A stretch of DNA of 32,054 nucleotides, taken from the NCBI GenBank assembly GCA_030622135.1, contig JAUXGL010000034.1, forward strand, positions 1 to 32,054. Reading direction: 5' to 3'. This stretch comes from Deltaproteobacteria bacterium. Lineage in GTDB: Bacteria; Myxococcota; B64-G9. The position numbers and the translations under genes are program-made. Below, piece by piece: positions 1 to 7,845 of the stretch. The notes beneath the pieces were generated by a model. It was given only the letters and a program-made list of their open reading frames with translations. It did not search any database and had not been told where the DNA came from. Each line of letters begins with the position of its first letter. Position 1 is the first letter of the stretch.

Positions 1-1
1 C

Positions 2-838
2 GCGAGGATCTCGGTAAACTTCAACGGCTGGATGTATCGCAACACCGAGCTTATGAACGTGAGTGACGGCCCCAATATAAACGGCTGGGCCATGCTGAAG
101 AACAACTGGAGGGTGGGCTTCTGGGTCAACACCAACCCATCATCCCGTTGCGACGACCGGGAAACCCGCTCGGCCGGGGCGGTGGACTTCTGCACCGACA
201 CCCCGCACTTCGGCGGCGGCGTGTCCCTCCAGACCGACCAGCGCAAGTTCATCTCGGCGGGCCTGCAGTCCAACGTCAGCACCACCGAGCGCGGGCAGGG
301 CCTGTACGTCAAGCTGCCCGTTACCATAAACCCCGCCGCTCGCCTGCAGCTGGAGGTCATCCCTGGCTACCAGCGCGACACCGGCGGCCTGCGCTGGATC
401 GACACCCAGGCGACCGCGCGGGGCGACCGTTACCTGTTCGCCGAGCGTCACCGGGAGTTCTGGGACGTCACCTTTCGCAGCACCTTTACCTTCACCACCG
501 AGCTGACCCTGCAGGCCTACGCCCAGGTCTTCCTGGCCGCGGTTGACTACGGCCGGAAGTACGAAAACACTCCCACGGGTTCCCGCATCCACGTAAACAA
601 CCTGCAGGATGCCCCCACGGTAGCCGACGACTACGACTTCACCGACTCGGTCCTGAACCTCTCCGTGGTACTGAGGTGGGAATACCTCCCCGGCTCCGTG
701 GCCTACCTGGTCTACACCGGCACCTTCGGCGAGTCTTCGGACCGCTCCGACTTCCGCTTCGGCGGCGGGTTGAACGATATCTTCCTGGCTCCGGCGGAGC
801 ACGTCCTGCTTTTGAAGGTTTCATACTTCTGGGGATGA
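2..838 (+). CDS. DUF5916-type outer-membrane protein, C-terminal part (5' truncated)
   Basis: The reading frame is open to the left edge, so the N-terminus lies outside the window; the first in-frame ATG (position 32) is probably internal. About 278 residues remain. They alternate short hydrophobic and polar stretches as outer-membrane beta-strands do. The tail resembles the C-terminal region of DUF5916 proteins: LRWEYLPGS followed by a VAYLVYT strand, an FRFGG segment and a final LLLKVSYFWG strand. In that family an N-terminal carbohydrate-binding-like domain precedes a barrel-like domain; the function is unknown. It converges on the next gene with no base between the two stop codons (836-838 and 839-841). 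The family call rests on recognition of the C-terminal pattern only. Confidence 0.7.
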   Translation, partial: ARISVNFNGWMYRNTELMNVSDGPNINGWAMLKNNWRVGFWVNTNPSSRCDDRETRSAGAVDFCTDTPHFGGGVSLQTDQRKFISAGLQSNVSTTERGQGLYVKLPVTINPAARLQLEVIPGYQRDTGGLRWIDTQATARGDRYLFAERHREFWDVTFRSTFTFTTELTLQAYAQVFLAAVDYGRKYENTPTGSRIHVNNLQDAPTVADDYDFTDSVLNLSVVLRWEYLPGSVAYLVYTGTFGESSDRSDFRFGGGLNDIFLAPAEHVLLLKVSYFWG

Positions 839-1618
839 TTACCGGAACCTGTAGGCCCCGTTCTTCCCGACGATGAACCGGTTGGGAATATGATCCTCCT
901 CGAATTTGTCGAACCCCACCTCGATCTCTTTCCAGAACCGGATCAGCTCGGGCTGGTCCTGGTACTTCTCTTTCAGCCACCGCATCCCCTGCTCATTCAT
1001 CCGAGCCGGAAAGATATGCACCAGTCCCCGGCGCTTGTGTTTGTGCATCGTGTCTAAAAATATGAGGTAGAGTTGTTCGATTTTGGGATCATCGATGGTG
1101 ATGCAACCGATGGTGACGCAGGAACCGTGGATGTAGATCAGCCCCCCGGGATCCCGCGGATGCCCCCGGATGGTGTCGGAGGGATTGGGGTAGTTGATCT
1201 TCATGGAAAGCAGAAAGCTACTCCAGGGATTGAAATCGATCACCCGGTAGAACCCCTCGGGTACCTGCAGATCCCCGCGCTTGCGCTTGGGTCCCAGTAC
1301 CCCCGATTTGCAGCAGATCTCGTAGGTCGTAATCAGCGTGTACTTCTTTTTCCCCACCGGTAGGACCCACAGCTCCAGCCGGTCCTCGTGCTTGAACGTG
1401 CGCAAGAGAACTTGCTTGGGAGGATAATCGATTCCGTGCTTCTGAAACAACTTCCTAATCCCCTCGTGGCGCCGCTCGCGTGCCGCCTTCACCCGCGGGT
1501 AGTTCTTCTGGGCGGTGGTGGGTTCGAAGCGGATCTCTTTGGGCTTATCCTGGGGTTTTGCGTTGCAGCATAGAGCCAGGGTGGCGATTGGCAGGAGTAT
1601 CTGTAGTCTTGGTATCAT
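839..1618 (-). CDS. YafK-type L,D-transpeptidase family protein
   Basis: A 259-residue protein with an N-terminal hydrophobic export segment (about residues 5-18) ending in LALCC, which might be a degenerate lipobox. The catalytic core is IHGSCVTIGC (His164, Ser166, Cys172), the YkuD-fold signature in the form seen in YafK/DpaA-like proteins rather than the usual SHGC form. The family acts in the periplasm on peptidoglycan cross-links; E. coli YafK (DpaA) releases Braun lipoprotein from peptidoglycan. The protein is rich in Lys and Arg. The ATG at 1618 lacks a strong Shine-Dalgarno sequence. The upstream gap carries a copy of the dispersed TTGACGATTG motif reading toward this gene. Whether it transfers or hydrolyses cannot be told from sequence. 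Confidence 0.85.
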   Translation of the reverse strand: MIPRLQILLPIATLALCCNAKPQDKPKEIRFEPTTAQKNYPRVKAARERRHEGIRKLFQKHGIDYPPKQVLLRTFKHEDRLELWVLPVGKKKYTLITTYEICCKSGVLGPKRKRGDLQVPEGFYRVIDFNPWSSFLLSMKINYPNPSDTIRGHPRDPGGLIYIHGSCVTIGCITIDDPKIEQLYLIFLDTMHKHKRRGLVHIFPARMNEQGMRWLKEKYQDQPELIRFWKEIEVGFDKFEEDHIPNRFIVGKNGAYRFR

Positions 1619-1647
1619 TTAAACCGACCCCGAAGTTGCCGATTGTG

Positions 1648-1697
1648 GCAATTTCTCAAAAAGTTCGGTCAATCGTCAACCCCCTGAGAAAAGGGGG
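1648..1697 (-). repeat. Dispersed intergenic repeat, copy a
   Basis: Read on the minus strand this contains a C-tract, TTTTCTCA, a G-tract, TTGACGATTG and then TGAGAAATTGCC. Copy c (21200-21244) shares the TTGACGATTG core and the trailing TGAGAAGTTACC; copy b (18681-18706) shares the first half. The C-tract and G-tract (1680-1684 and 1693-1697) can pair as a hairpin on either strand. Confidence 0.5.
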
Positions 1698-1751
1698 TAA
1701 GCCCTGCGCTAAAACCGTTGTCATTTCGGGATGTCCTGTACTACTGACCCC

Positions 1752-1780
1752 GAAAATCTTCGCGGCCCGCGAAGATTTTC
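1752..1780. repeat. Perfect 14-bp inverted repeat with 1-nt spacer
   Basis: The arms gaaaatcttcgcgg (1752-1765) and ccgcgaagattttc (1767-1780) are exact reverse complements around one base. It lies between two divergent genes, so it is not placed as a terminator for either, and no T-tract follows. It could be a cruciform, a REP-like palindrome or a dyad protein-binding site upstream of the gene at 1861. Confidence 0.7.
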
Positions 1781-1803
1781 TGAGTACTGCGCGGTTTATT
1801 GGG

Positions 1804-1831
1804 TTGCGGCGGAGCCGCGCTGTGATATTAT
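1804..1831 (+). promoter_or_regulatory. Possible sigma70-type promoter for the GYF/AgmX-like gene
   Basis: TTGCGG (1804-1809), a 16-bp spacer and TATTAT (1826-1831) place a start site near 1838, about 23 nt before the ATG at 1861. The spacer contains a short GC-rich dyad (gcggc/gccgc). The -35 match is weak. Confidence 0.3.
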
Positions 1832-1860
1832 TTGTTTGTTTTTAATTGCGGGTTGGGTTC

Positions 1861-2805
1861 ATGGAGCGACCGGAAGTCAGGCATTTGGAGCCCCCGTCGG
1901 GAGAGTGGTTGTTCAAGCTGCACGGCGAGGTGCTGGGTCCGGTGCCCTCGGCCGAGATCATCGAGCGGATGTTCAACGGCGAGGTGGACGAGTCCACCGA
2001 GATCTCCTTTGGGGAGGAGGGGGACTGGCGCACCATTCAGGTGGTGTCCGGTTTTCATCCTTTCCTGCACCAGGCCAAGGCCAGGATCCGCGCGGGCAAG
2101 GCCCGGGCGGAGGCCGCCCGGGCGGCGAAGCGGCGACATATTCGCAGCGTCATCAAGGTGGCCCTGGGAGCGGTGGTCCTGGTGGCCTTGAGTTTCGGTG
2201 CCAGCTATATTCTCATAGTCAGCCGCCCGTGGAAGAGCGGCGACACTATTCGTGCCTGGGCCGAGAAGCACGTCCCGTTGCTGAGCGTTCCCAGCGCCTC
2301 GGCGGCTACGCTGAAGGACGACGCCGAAGCGAAGATGGAAATGGAAGAGGAAGACGAAGACGACATCAACATCGATCAGATCCTGATCGACGACGCTCCG
2401 GGCCTGGTGGCCATCAAGTCCAATAGCGGGAACAAGAAGAGCACCCACAAGAAGCGTAGCAAGAAGAAGACGCCCAAGTCTTCCAAGCCCGAAACCAGGA
2501 CCGCTTCGATCGGGTCCCTGTCAAACGACGAGATCATGTCGGTTGTTTACGCCCGCAGCAACCTGCGGCGTTTGTATGCCTGCATTCGCGTCGAGATGAA
2601 GCGCAACCCGGACATGACCAAGCAGTTCACCCTGGATTTCTCGATAAAAAATGACGGTCACATCGGTCAGGTGAGCATGGAAAACCCCAAGCTCGACGGC
2701 AGGTCCATGCACCAATGCTTCAAGCAGAAGCTGGCCCGCCTGAAGTTCCGCCCTTACTCCGGCCAGGTAAGAAACGTCACCATTCCGTTTAACGTAGGCA
2801 AGTAA
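1861..2805 (+). CDS. Membrane protein with GYF-like N-terminus and AgmX/PglI-type C-terminal domain
   Basis: A protein of 314 residues if it starts at ATG 1861; a TTG at 1846 is in frame, but neither has a clear Shine-Dalgarno sequence. Residues about 10-65 resemble the GYF_2/DUF4339 fold (a Trp, then GPVPSAEIIERM, then a second Trp). A Lys/Arg/Ala-rich stretch precedes one transmembrane helix (about 97-120). An acidic segment (MEMEEEDEDD) and a Lys/Ser-rich linker follow. The last ~95 residues fit the AgmX/PglI C-terminal domain found in myxobacterial gliding and secretion-related proteins (LRRLYACI, then FSIKNDGHIGQV, then LKFRPYSG). The layout suggests a cytoplasmic interaction domain linked across the inner membrane to a TonB-like periplasmic tail; that topology is inferred. 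It has no operon partner here. Confidence 0.7.
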   Translation: MERPEVRHLEPPSGEWLFKLHGEVLGPVPSAEIIERMFNGEVDESTEISFGEEGDWRTIQVVSGFHPFLHQAKARIRAGKARAEAARAAKRRHIRSVIKVALGAVVLVALSFGASYILIVSRPWKSGDTIRAWAEKHVPLLSVPSASAATLKDDAEAKMEMEEEDEDDINIDQILIDDAPGLVAIKSNSGNKKSTHKKRSKKKTPKSSKPETRTASIGSLSNDEIMSVVYARSNLRRLYACIRVEMKRNPDMTKQFTLDFSIKNDGHIGQVSMENPKLDGRSMHQCFKQKLARLKFRPYSGQVRNVTIPFNVGK

Positions 2806-2898
2806 CGCGCCCGCGGTTTGCCGCCCTCGGTTGCGGTGATTACCCCGGGGCCGGCGAAGACAATTGATCGCATGGGCCGGATCATTTAGGGAAACATA

Positions 2899-2928
2899 CG
2901 AAAGGGCGAGTGCGCGCTCGCCCTTTCG
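2899..2928. terminator. Hairpin between convergent genes, candidate bidirectional terminator
   Basis: The 12-bp arms cgaaagggcgag (2899-2910) and ctcgccctttcg (2917-2928) flank a 6-nt loop. It lies in the 252-bp gap between two convergent genes, the expected place for a shared terminator, but neither side has a strong T-tract. Confidence 0.45.
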
Positions 2929-3057
2929 CTCTCGGCGGCCCACCGCAGGTAGGAGGGGGTAACCCACGGTGTTCCGACTTATGGCTACATTGTACTACAT
3001 GTGGGATACGCGTCAAGAAAACGGCCGTATTTTTGTTTCTTTTAATAATACTGGTGG

Positions 3058-3714
3058 TTATCCGGCCTGGAAGTGGAAACTGGTGAGGAACAGCAACGAG
3101 AGGAACATCGCGTCCGGAGAGGGATCTATGGAGTAGTGTTCGTTGTCGTCCCAATCTGTGTGCCAGCGATCGTAGAAGGGAAAGTGGAAGCGGATCTCGG
3201 CCCCGAAGCTGACCCAGGATACCGGGAAGTAGCGGCCGGTGAAGCCGAGTTCCAGGGCGCCGCCGTCCAGGCCACGATCCTCGTTTTCATCCGCGTGCCC
3301 GCCTCCGATGATGGAGTAGCTTCCACCCAAGAAGAATGTGGCGTCGAAGTCGCGCTCGGGCATGAAGAACTGGAAGGGATGTATGTGTGCTACTCCACCG
3401 ATGTGTCCCGATCCACCGATGCTGCCGGAATCGCCCAGGTTCCATCCGTGGGCGGTGAGGCCCGCTTCGATAGAGGCGTAGCCCAGGATGTTGTAGGCCA
3501 TGGAAAAGCGCAAGGCCAGACCGTTCGAGATGGTCTCCAGCAGGCGTTCCTCATCACCCGGTACGTATTTGGACGATCCCGACAATGAGGAGCGTAATGA
3601 TCCTCTGTCCAGGTTCCATATACCCCCGCCCACGCCCAGGGTGACCGAGAAGCCTTCCTTGGCCGGCAGGGCCGGGGAGAGCAGCAGAATGGCGATTATT
3701 GTCAGGCGTTTCAT
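3058..3714 (-). CDS. Small predicted outer-membrane beta-barrel protein
   Basis: A 218-residue protein starting at ATG 3714, chosen because it begins with a clear signal peptide (MKRLTIIAILLLSPALPA, then KEG) and lies 5 bp after the stop of the upstream TPR gene. The longer open frame upstream is out-of-frame shadow of that gene. The mature part is rich in Gly, aromatics and alternating strands (VTLGVGGGIWNL, ATFFLGGSYSII, FGAEIRFHFPFY), which fits an 8- to 10-stranded OmpA/OmpW-like barrel. No family was recognised. Co-transcription with the TPR gene is likely given the spacing. Confidence 0.7.
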   Translation of the reverse strand: MKRLTIIAILLLSPALPAKEGFSVTLGVGGGIWNLDRGSLRSSLSGSSKYVPGDEERLLETISNGLALRFSMAYNILGYASIEAGLTAHGWNLGDSGSIGGSGHIGGVAHIHPFQFFMPERDFDATFFLGGSYSIIGGGHADENEDRGLDGGALELGFTGRYFPVSWVSFGAEIRFHFPFYDRWHTDWDDNEHYSIDPSPDAMFLSLLFLTSFHFQAG

Positions 3715-3719
3715 GCGGC

Positions 3720-5864
3720 TCAGCGTCGGCGGCGCTTGGACTTCTTCTTTTCTTTCTTCTGTTTCTCCTGCCATTCCTCCTCCACCTCTTCCGGGGTCTT
3801 GCCCTCCAATAGCGCCTTCTGTTTGGCCAGGTACTCGCGTTCCTTTTCCTCGCCCTTGGAACCGCCCAGGTAGTTGAAGATCTTGGCGATGGCTCCGTAG
3901 ATCCCGGCGACCTTCTTGGGGGACTCGCCGGACCTCTGGGCCATCATGATGGCCTTGGCGCAGTTGTCCAGGGCGTTGTCGGAGTTTTCGGTGGCCAGGT
4001 AGACATTGCACATCTGGTAGTACACCTCCCAGCGCTCGCCGCCGGGGAGGATTATGGTGTCTTCGTACCACTGGCGGGCCTCGTTGTACTTGGCCAACCT
4101 CTCGCCCTTCTGGTCCTTGGTGTTGGGAATCTTGTCGGCCATGGTCTGGTGGCACCGCGCCACGTGGAAGCGGGCGTCCGGGTCCAACTCGTCTACCTTG
4201 ACGCCGTTTTGGAACTCGTTCATGGCCGCCTGTAGGTCGTCCATGCGCATAAGCAGGTTACCTTTGGTCACGTGGTAGGCCACCGTGGGTTTCAAGAAGC
4301 GCTCGAAGTCCTTCAACGAGTTGACCGCCTCGGTCTGTTTGCTCAAAAGGAACAGGCTCTTGGCCCGGTCGAAGTAGGACTTGGGTAGCCGCGGGTCTAG
4401 TTGGATGGCGCGGGCGAAACTGGCGTTGGTCTTGGCCTCGTCCTGGTTCAACGCCGCCAACCGGCCGGCCAGGCCGTGGGCCTCCGCGTTGTTTGGGTAG
4501 ATATCCAGCGACTTGCGCAGCCAGTCGTCGGCCTCGGGGACGTTCTCGGTGGCCAACTCGTACTCCGCGTGGATCAGGTGGAGCATCCCGGTCAGCAGTT
4601 TGGAGAACTCTCCCTCGGGGTGTTTCTGGCGGTCCTCGAACTCGTCGATGATTTGCTTGGCGTTCTTTAACCGTTTGCCCTGCTGAATCAGGGCGTAGGC
4701 CACGCGCAGGTTTGAGTAAACGTGGGAGGGGTTCTTGCGCTTGGCTTCTTTGAAATAGCGAATGGCCCGGGGCAGGTTGCCCTCGCGCAGGTAGACGTCG
4801 GCGAAGGCGGCCTGGTAGCGCGGGGAGTCCCCGGAGAAGCGGGCCGCTCGGCTGTAGTCTTCGCGGGCCTCCTTGATGTTGCCCAGCATGAGATTGGCCC
4901 GGGCACGCGCACCGAAGATCATCGCGTTGAGGAATATGTCTTGTTTGTCCATGCCCCGCTTGATGGTCTTGTTGAGGAACTTGACTGCGTCTTCGGCCTT
5001 GCCGTCGTTTATCATCAACAGGGCCTTGACCGCGAAGCGCTCGGAGTTGGGCAGCTCCTCCGCATCCATCCACTGCTGGTATTCCTTTAGCTTGACCAGC
5101 CGGCCCTGCTGGTCGTGGTTTTGCCAGAGCAGGCTGAGCACGTTGGCCTGGGCGACGATGGCCTTTTCGTCGCTGTCTTTCAGCAAAATGGCGGCGTTCA
5201 GCTCCTTTTCGGCCAGGAGCAGATCGTCGTGGTTGTCGTTGGGGATGGCCCGGCCGGCTGTCTTGATGTGGTCTGCGACCTGAACGCGGATGTCGACATA
5301 GTGGTTGTACCAGACCAGGAAAGCGGCCACCAGCACCGCTACGATGCCCACTTGCACCGCCGTGTGCCGGAACGGCTTGGGGGGTTCCCGGGCGATGCTG
5401 GATTGCCGGGGGACCCAGTACACTTCTAGCCGGCCGTTACCGCTCTGGGGGACCGACTCTTCCATGGCCTGCAGCAAGGCGCGCGTGTGCGTATCGCGGG
5501 GCTCGATCTCGAAGGACTGCATTAGCTCCGCCGCGGCCTTCTGTTCCTGACCGCGGTCGAGAAAAATCTCTCCCAGGGTCCGGTGGGCCACGGAGGAATC
5601 CGGCGACGCCTTCAAGGCCTTCTTCAGGGCAATGACCGCACGCCGATCGTCGTAGTTGTGGTAGTAAGCCATGCCCAGGGCCAAAAACCCGTCGGGCGTG
5701 CCCGGGTTGCTTTGCAGGCCCTGTTTGCAGGCCTCGATGGCTTGCAGGGCCAGTTTTCTCTCCAGGTAGGCCCGGGTCAGGGATACGAAGTTGCCCGGAT
5801 CGGCTTGAAAGTCCGCCTCGAGCTGGTCCAGGTCCACTTTGACGGTTGCCTTCCCTTCGGCCAT
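3720..5864 (-). CDS. Large TPR-repeat membrane protein
   Basis: A 714-residue protein. ATG 5864 is preferred over the in-frame GTG at 5885 because GGAGG sits 5 nt upstream of it. Residues about 10-140 contain tetratricopeptide-like helices (LALGMAYYHNYDDRRAVIAL; AHRTLGEIFLDRGQEQKAA). One transmembrane helix follows (about 168-187), then a long second TPR array to about residue 670 (for example FADVYLREGNLPRAIRYFKE). The C-terminus is very basic (KKEKKKSKRRRR). The family role is protein-protein scaffolding; the partner is unknown. The barrel gene 5 bp downstream suggests an envelope role. TPR regions lie on both sides of the membrane, which would join cytoplasmic and periplasmic faces if the helix truly spans it. 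Confidence 0.8.
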   Translation of the reverse strand: MAEGKATVKVDLDQLEADFQADPGNFVSLTRAYLERKLALQAIEACKQGLQSNPGTPDGFLALGMAYYHNYDDRRAVIALKKALKASPDSSVAHRTLGEIFLDRGQEQKAAAELMQSFEIEPRDTHTRALLQAMEESVPQSGNGRLEVYWVPRQSSIAREPPKPFRHTAVQVGIVAVLVAAFLVWYNHYVDIRVQVADHIKTAGRAIPNDNHDDLLLAEKELNAAILLKDSDEKAIVAQANVLSLLWQNHDQQGRLVKLKEYQQWMDAEELPNSERFAVKALLMINDGKAEDAVKFLNKTIKRGMDKQDIFLNAMIFGARARANLMLGNIKEAREDYSRAARFSGDSPRYQAAFADVYLREGNLPRAIRYFKEAKRKNPSHVYSNLRVAYALIQQGKRLKNAKQIIDEFEDRQKHPEGEFSKLLTGMLHLIHAEYELATENVPEADDWLRKSLDIYPNNAEAHGLAGRLAALNQDEAKTNASFARAIQLDPRLPKSYFDRAKSLFLLSKQTEAVNSLKDFERFLKPTVAYHVTKGNLLMRMDDLQAAMNEFQNGVKVDELDPDARFHVARCHQTMADKIPNTKDQKGERLAKYNEARQWYEDTIILPGGERWEVYYQMCNVYLATENSDNALDNCAKAIMMAQRSGESPKKVAGIYGAIAKIFNYLGGSKGEEKEREYLAKQKALLEGKTPEEVEEEWQEKQKKEKKKSKRRRR

Positions 5865-5929
5865 CACGTCCTCCGGATTAAACACCGAAAACTCCGGTTA
5901 TTTGGATACCACTCCCCAGTCTAGAGGTT

Positions 5930-5958
5930 TGAATAACAAAAGCCCGCTATCGTGTCAA
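5930..5958 (-). promoter_or_regulatory. Possible promoter for the TPR/barrel operon
   Basis: On the minus strand TTGACA (5953-5958) is followed, after 17 bp, by TATTCA (5930-5935), about 70 nt upstream of the ATG at 5864. The -35 is a perfect match and the -10 is weak. It partly overlaps a dispersed TTGACGATTG motif (5957-5966). Confidence 0.3.
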
Positions 5959-5968
5959 TCGTCAAGCT

Positions 5969-5995
5969 GGGGTCAGGTAATACCACTTGACACTT
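5969..5995. repeat. Left inverted repeat of RAYT element
   Basis: 27 bp, reverse complement of 6959-6985 except for one base. Its last two bases are also the first two of the transposase stop codon (TAA, 5994-5996 on the minus strand). Confidence 0.85.
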
Positions 5996-6932
5996 ATATG
6001 CGGGGGATTCTCGCCGGCCACCGTTCTATCCACTCTTTTAGCTGACCCGTCGCACCATCTCGGCGAATCTTGCTGAGTAGCTTGGCGACCTGCGAATACG
6101 GCATTTCGAGGATCCGGGAGATCTGCCTGTAGGTCTGGTCCTCCCCGCGTTGCAGGGCCCATGCTGCGAATCTTCTTGCCGGATTGGCTCCTGGTCCCAT
6201 CTCCCTTCTCTTTAACTCCGGCATGCTTGCCCCGGTCAATTCGCAGACCTCTTTCAGCACTCTCTCCGCAAGCCGGCCGGCCCTTTTACCGACAAGGGAA
6301 CCTTCCGGCTCGTTGAATCTTGCCTGTCTGCGTTCGATCGATTTCTTTCCAAACAGCCCGGTCTCGGGATCGAAGTCCTCGGGATATTCGATGGCTTTGT
6401 TGCGCACCGACCGGACGAATTCGTTCAACTTAGAAGCGCCTCCGAACAATTGCAGGAAGTGCTCCAATGTCAGCCAATCAGGCGCCGAGTCTCGACCCAG
6501 GTATGCCCGGTGGCTGGTCCACGCAATGGAGTCGAGCCTCGTGACCAGACGCGCCTTTATCGGGTTCAAGTGGATGTACGCCACGAGTATCCTCAGGTAT
6601 TCTTCGTCCTCCACCACCTGGCTCTTGAATCTGCCGCGGAAAACCGGCCCGTCCCAATCGTGTACCCGGTTGAGCCAAAGCGTGTAGATCCCGTTGAGTT
6701 GCCGCATGCAACGGGACAGATTGGCGAGTGGGGTTCTTACCAGGAGGTGATAGTGATTTGGCATCAGTGAAAATACGTGCACTTCGATTGCGTGACGTTC
6801 GACGACGTCGCCCATGATCGAAAGGAACTTCACGCAATCGGCGTCACGCTTGAAAATCGGAGCACGTCGAGCGCCCCTGCTCATGACATGGTGCCATGCA
6901 CCCGGGTAGTCTTCTCTCCTGGACCTTGGCAT
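5994..6932 (-). CDS. REP-associated tyrosine transposase (Y1_Tnp/RAYT family)
   Basis: A 312-residue protein. The N-terminal half is a Y1 (IS200-like, HUH) transposase domain: YPGAWHHVMSRGARRAPIF, the metal-binding MPNHYHLLV (His-x-His), a candidate catalytic Tyr in QLNGIYTLWLN, and FRGRFKSQVV followed by YIHLNPIKARLV. The C-terminal part adds a helix-turn-helix-like segment (YRQISRILEMPYSQVAKLL), as in longer RAYTs. These enzymes nick and rejoin single-stranded DNA at palindromic REP sequences and are usually single-copy genes. The key residues appear intact and the frame is uninterrupted. ATG 6932 is the first start in the conserved frame. No strong Shine-Dalgarno sequence is evident. Confidence 0.92.
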   Translation of the reverse strand: MPRSRREDYPGAWHHVMSRGARRAPIFKRDADCVKFLSIMGDVVERHAIEVHVFSLMPNHYHLLVRTPLANLSRCMRQLNGIYTLWLNRVHDWDGPVFRGRFKSQVVEDEEYLRILVAYIHLNPIKARLVTRLDSIAWTSHRAYLGRDSAPDWLTLEHFLQLFGGASKLNEFVRSVRNKAIEYPEDFDPETGLFGKKSIERRQARFNEPEGSLVGKRAGRLAERVLKEVCELTGASMPELKRREMGPGANPARRFAAWALQRGEDQTYRQISRILEMPYSQVAKLLSKIRRDGATGQLKEWIERWPARIPRI

Positions 6933-6958
6933 GCCATGAGTGGAGCATTACTCAAGGA

Positions 6959-6985
6959 AAGTGTCAAGTAGTATTACCTGACCCC
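6959..6985. repeat. Right inverted repeat of RAYT element
   Basis: 27 bp, reverse complement of 5969-5995 with one mismatch (T in place of C in the middle). It lies just upstream of the transposase gene. Confidence 0.85.
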
Positions 6986-6991
6986 ATATGC

Positions 6992-7726
6992 TCACCACCG
7001 CCACCAGAAATCGATGGCCGGGAGTATGGGTGTGGTCAGGGAGTCCTCTTCATCGTTTTTGAACTCCCAACCGGAGTCGACTCTGAATAGGAACCCGGCC
7101 ATGAGACGGAAGGAGCCCCAGCAGTGGGCATAGAATGCTCCGCCGATGAGCGGTGTCAACTTCTTGTTCTCCACATCGTATGAGCTGCCCAGGGTGAACA
7201 CCAGTATGTTGTGCGGGTTGAGCAGTAGATCGACCTCGCCGCCAAACGTGATACCCTGGGCATTTTCCACGACGAGCGAGGTCTGCTTGTTATCGCGGAT
7301 GTCCGATATCCAGAAGTAGCCTCCGCTTGCCGATACAAGTAGCTGCTTACCGATTGCTACCGTGGCGGTCAAGTCTCCGCCGGCACCGGAAAAATCGTCC
7401 AGGACCGGCCCGAACGAGTGCATGCCTGCACCGGAAATGGACAGTGCAAAGTTCTCCATGTCCAGCATTGTCAGCTCGATCTCGGCGTTTACAATGCCGA
7501 GAAGGTTGCCGAGCAGCACGGTGGACAGTTGCAGGCGATCGGTCAGCCCGACCGATGTCGGCCGCAGCAGGCCCACCTGCCACTCGCCGGCTTGCAGGGT
7601 ATACGCATTGCCGAACTCGGGTTTTTCATCGCCTTCCCAGGCAGCCTTGGAAGTGCCTGCCAGGCAGACCACGGCCAGGGCGACTACGCAGATTTTCAGG
7701 GTCCAGATGCCGGTAAATGGTTTCAT
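6992..7726 (-). CDS. Outer-membrane beta-barrel protein, paralogue of the caspase-like protein's C-terminus
   Basis: A 244-residue protein. ATG 7726 is chosen over the in-frame start at 7789 because GGGAGG lies 8 nt upstream and a signal peptide follows at once (hydrophobic core, then AGTSKA-AWEG). The mature part aligns with the last ~204 residues of the caspase-like neighbour: NAYTLQAGEWQVGLLRPT versus NAYTLRDGEWEVGLLRPT, then FGGEVDLLLNPHNIL versus FGGEIELVMNPKNLL, and TPILPAIDFWWRW versus TPILPVLDFWWRW at the end. Alternating strands and a terminal aromatic residue fit an outer-membrane barrel. It lies 119 bp downstream of the caspase-like gene on the same strand, so co-expression is likely. 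Function unknown. Confidence 0.75.
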   Translation of the reverse strand: MKPFTGIWTLKICVVALAVVCLAGTSKAAWEGDEKPEFGNAYTLQAGEWQVGLLRPTSVGLTDRLQLSTVLLGNLLGIVNAEIELTMLDMENFALSISGAGMHSFGPVLDDFSGAGGDLTATVAIGKQLLVSASGGYFWISDIRDNKQTSLVVENAQGITFGGEVDLLLNPHNILVFTLGSSYDVENKKLTPLIGGAFYAHCWGSFRLMAGFLFRVDSGWEFKNDEEDSLTTPILPAIDFWWRW

Positions 7727-7845
7727 TGGTTCAGCCTCCCTACTCGGAACCGTGTCAGGTTCCCTCGTTTGGTTTACCTTCACTGACACGCGAGGAAGGC
7801 TGCGCGGACAAAAAAGCTACCAACAAGTTGAAAGCTGACCGCCCT

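Larger units (their letters stand above)
5969..6985 (-). mobile_element. RAYT element bounded by 27-bp inverted repeats
   Basis: One transposase gene lies between near-identical terminal inverted repeats: 5969-5995 on the left and 6959-6985 on the right match over 27 bp with one mismatch. Each begins ggggtcaggtaata at its outer end and finishes with a cttgacactt core. The right end lies 7 bp from the stop codon of the neighbouring barrel gene. No target-site duplication is visible, as expected for HUH/Y1 enzymes. The element is 1017 bp long. Confidence 0.75.

Noticed and set aside
3715-4155. N-terminal extension of the barrel gene at 3058-3714
   Set aside because: This open stretch lies inside the TPR gene in another frame; the barrel has its own signal peptide starting at ATG 3714.
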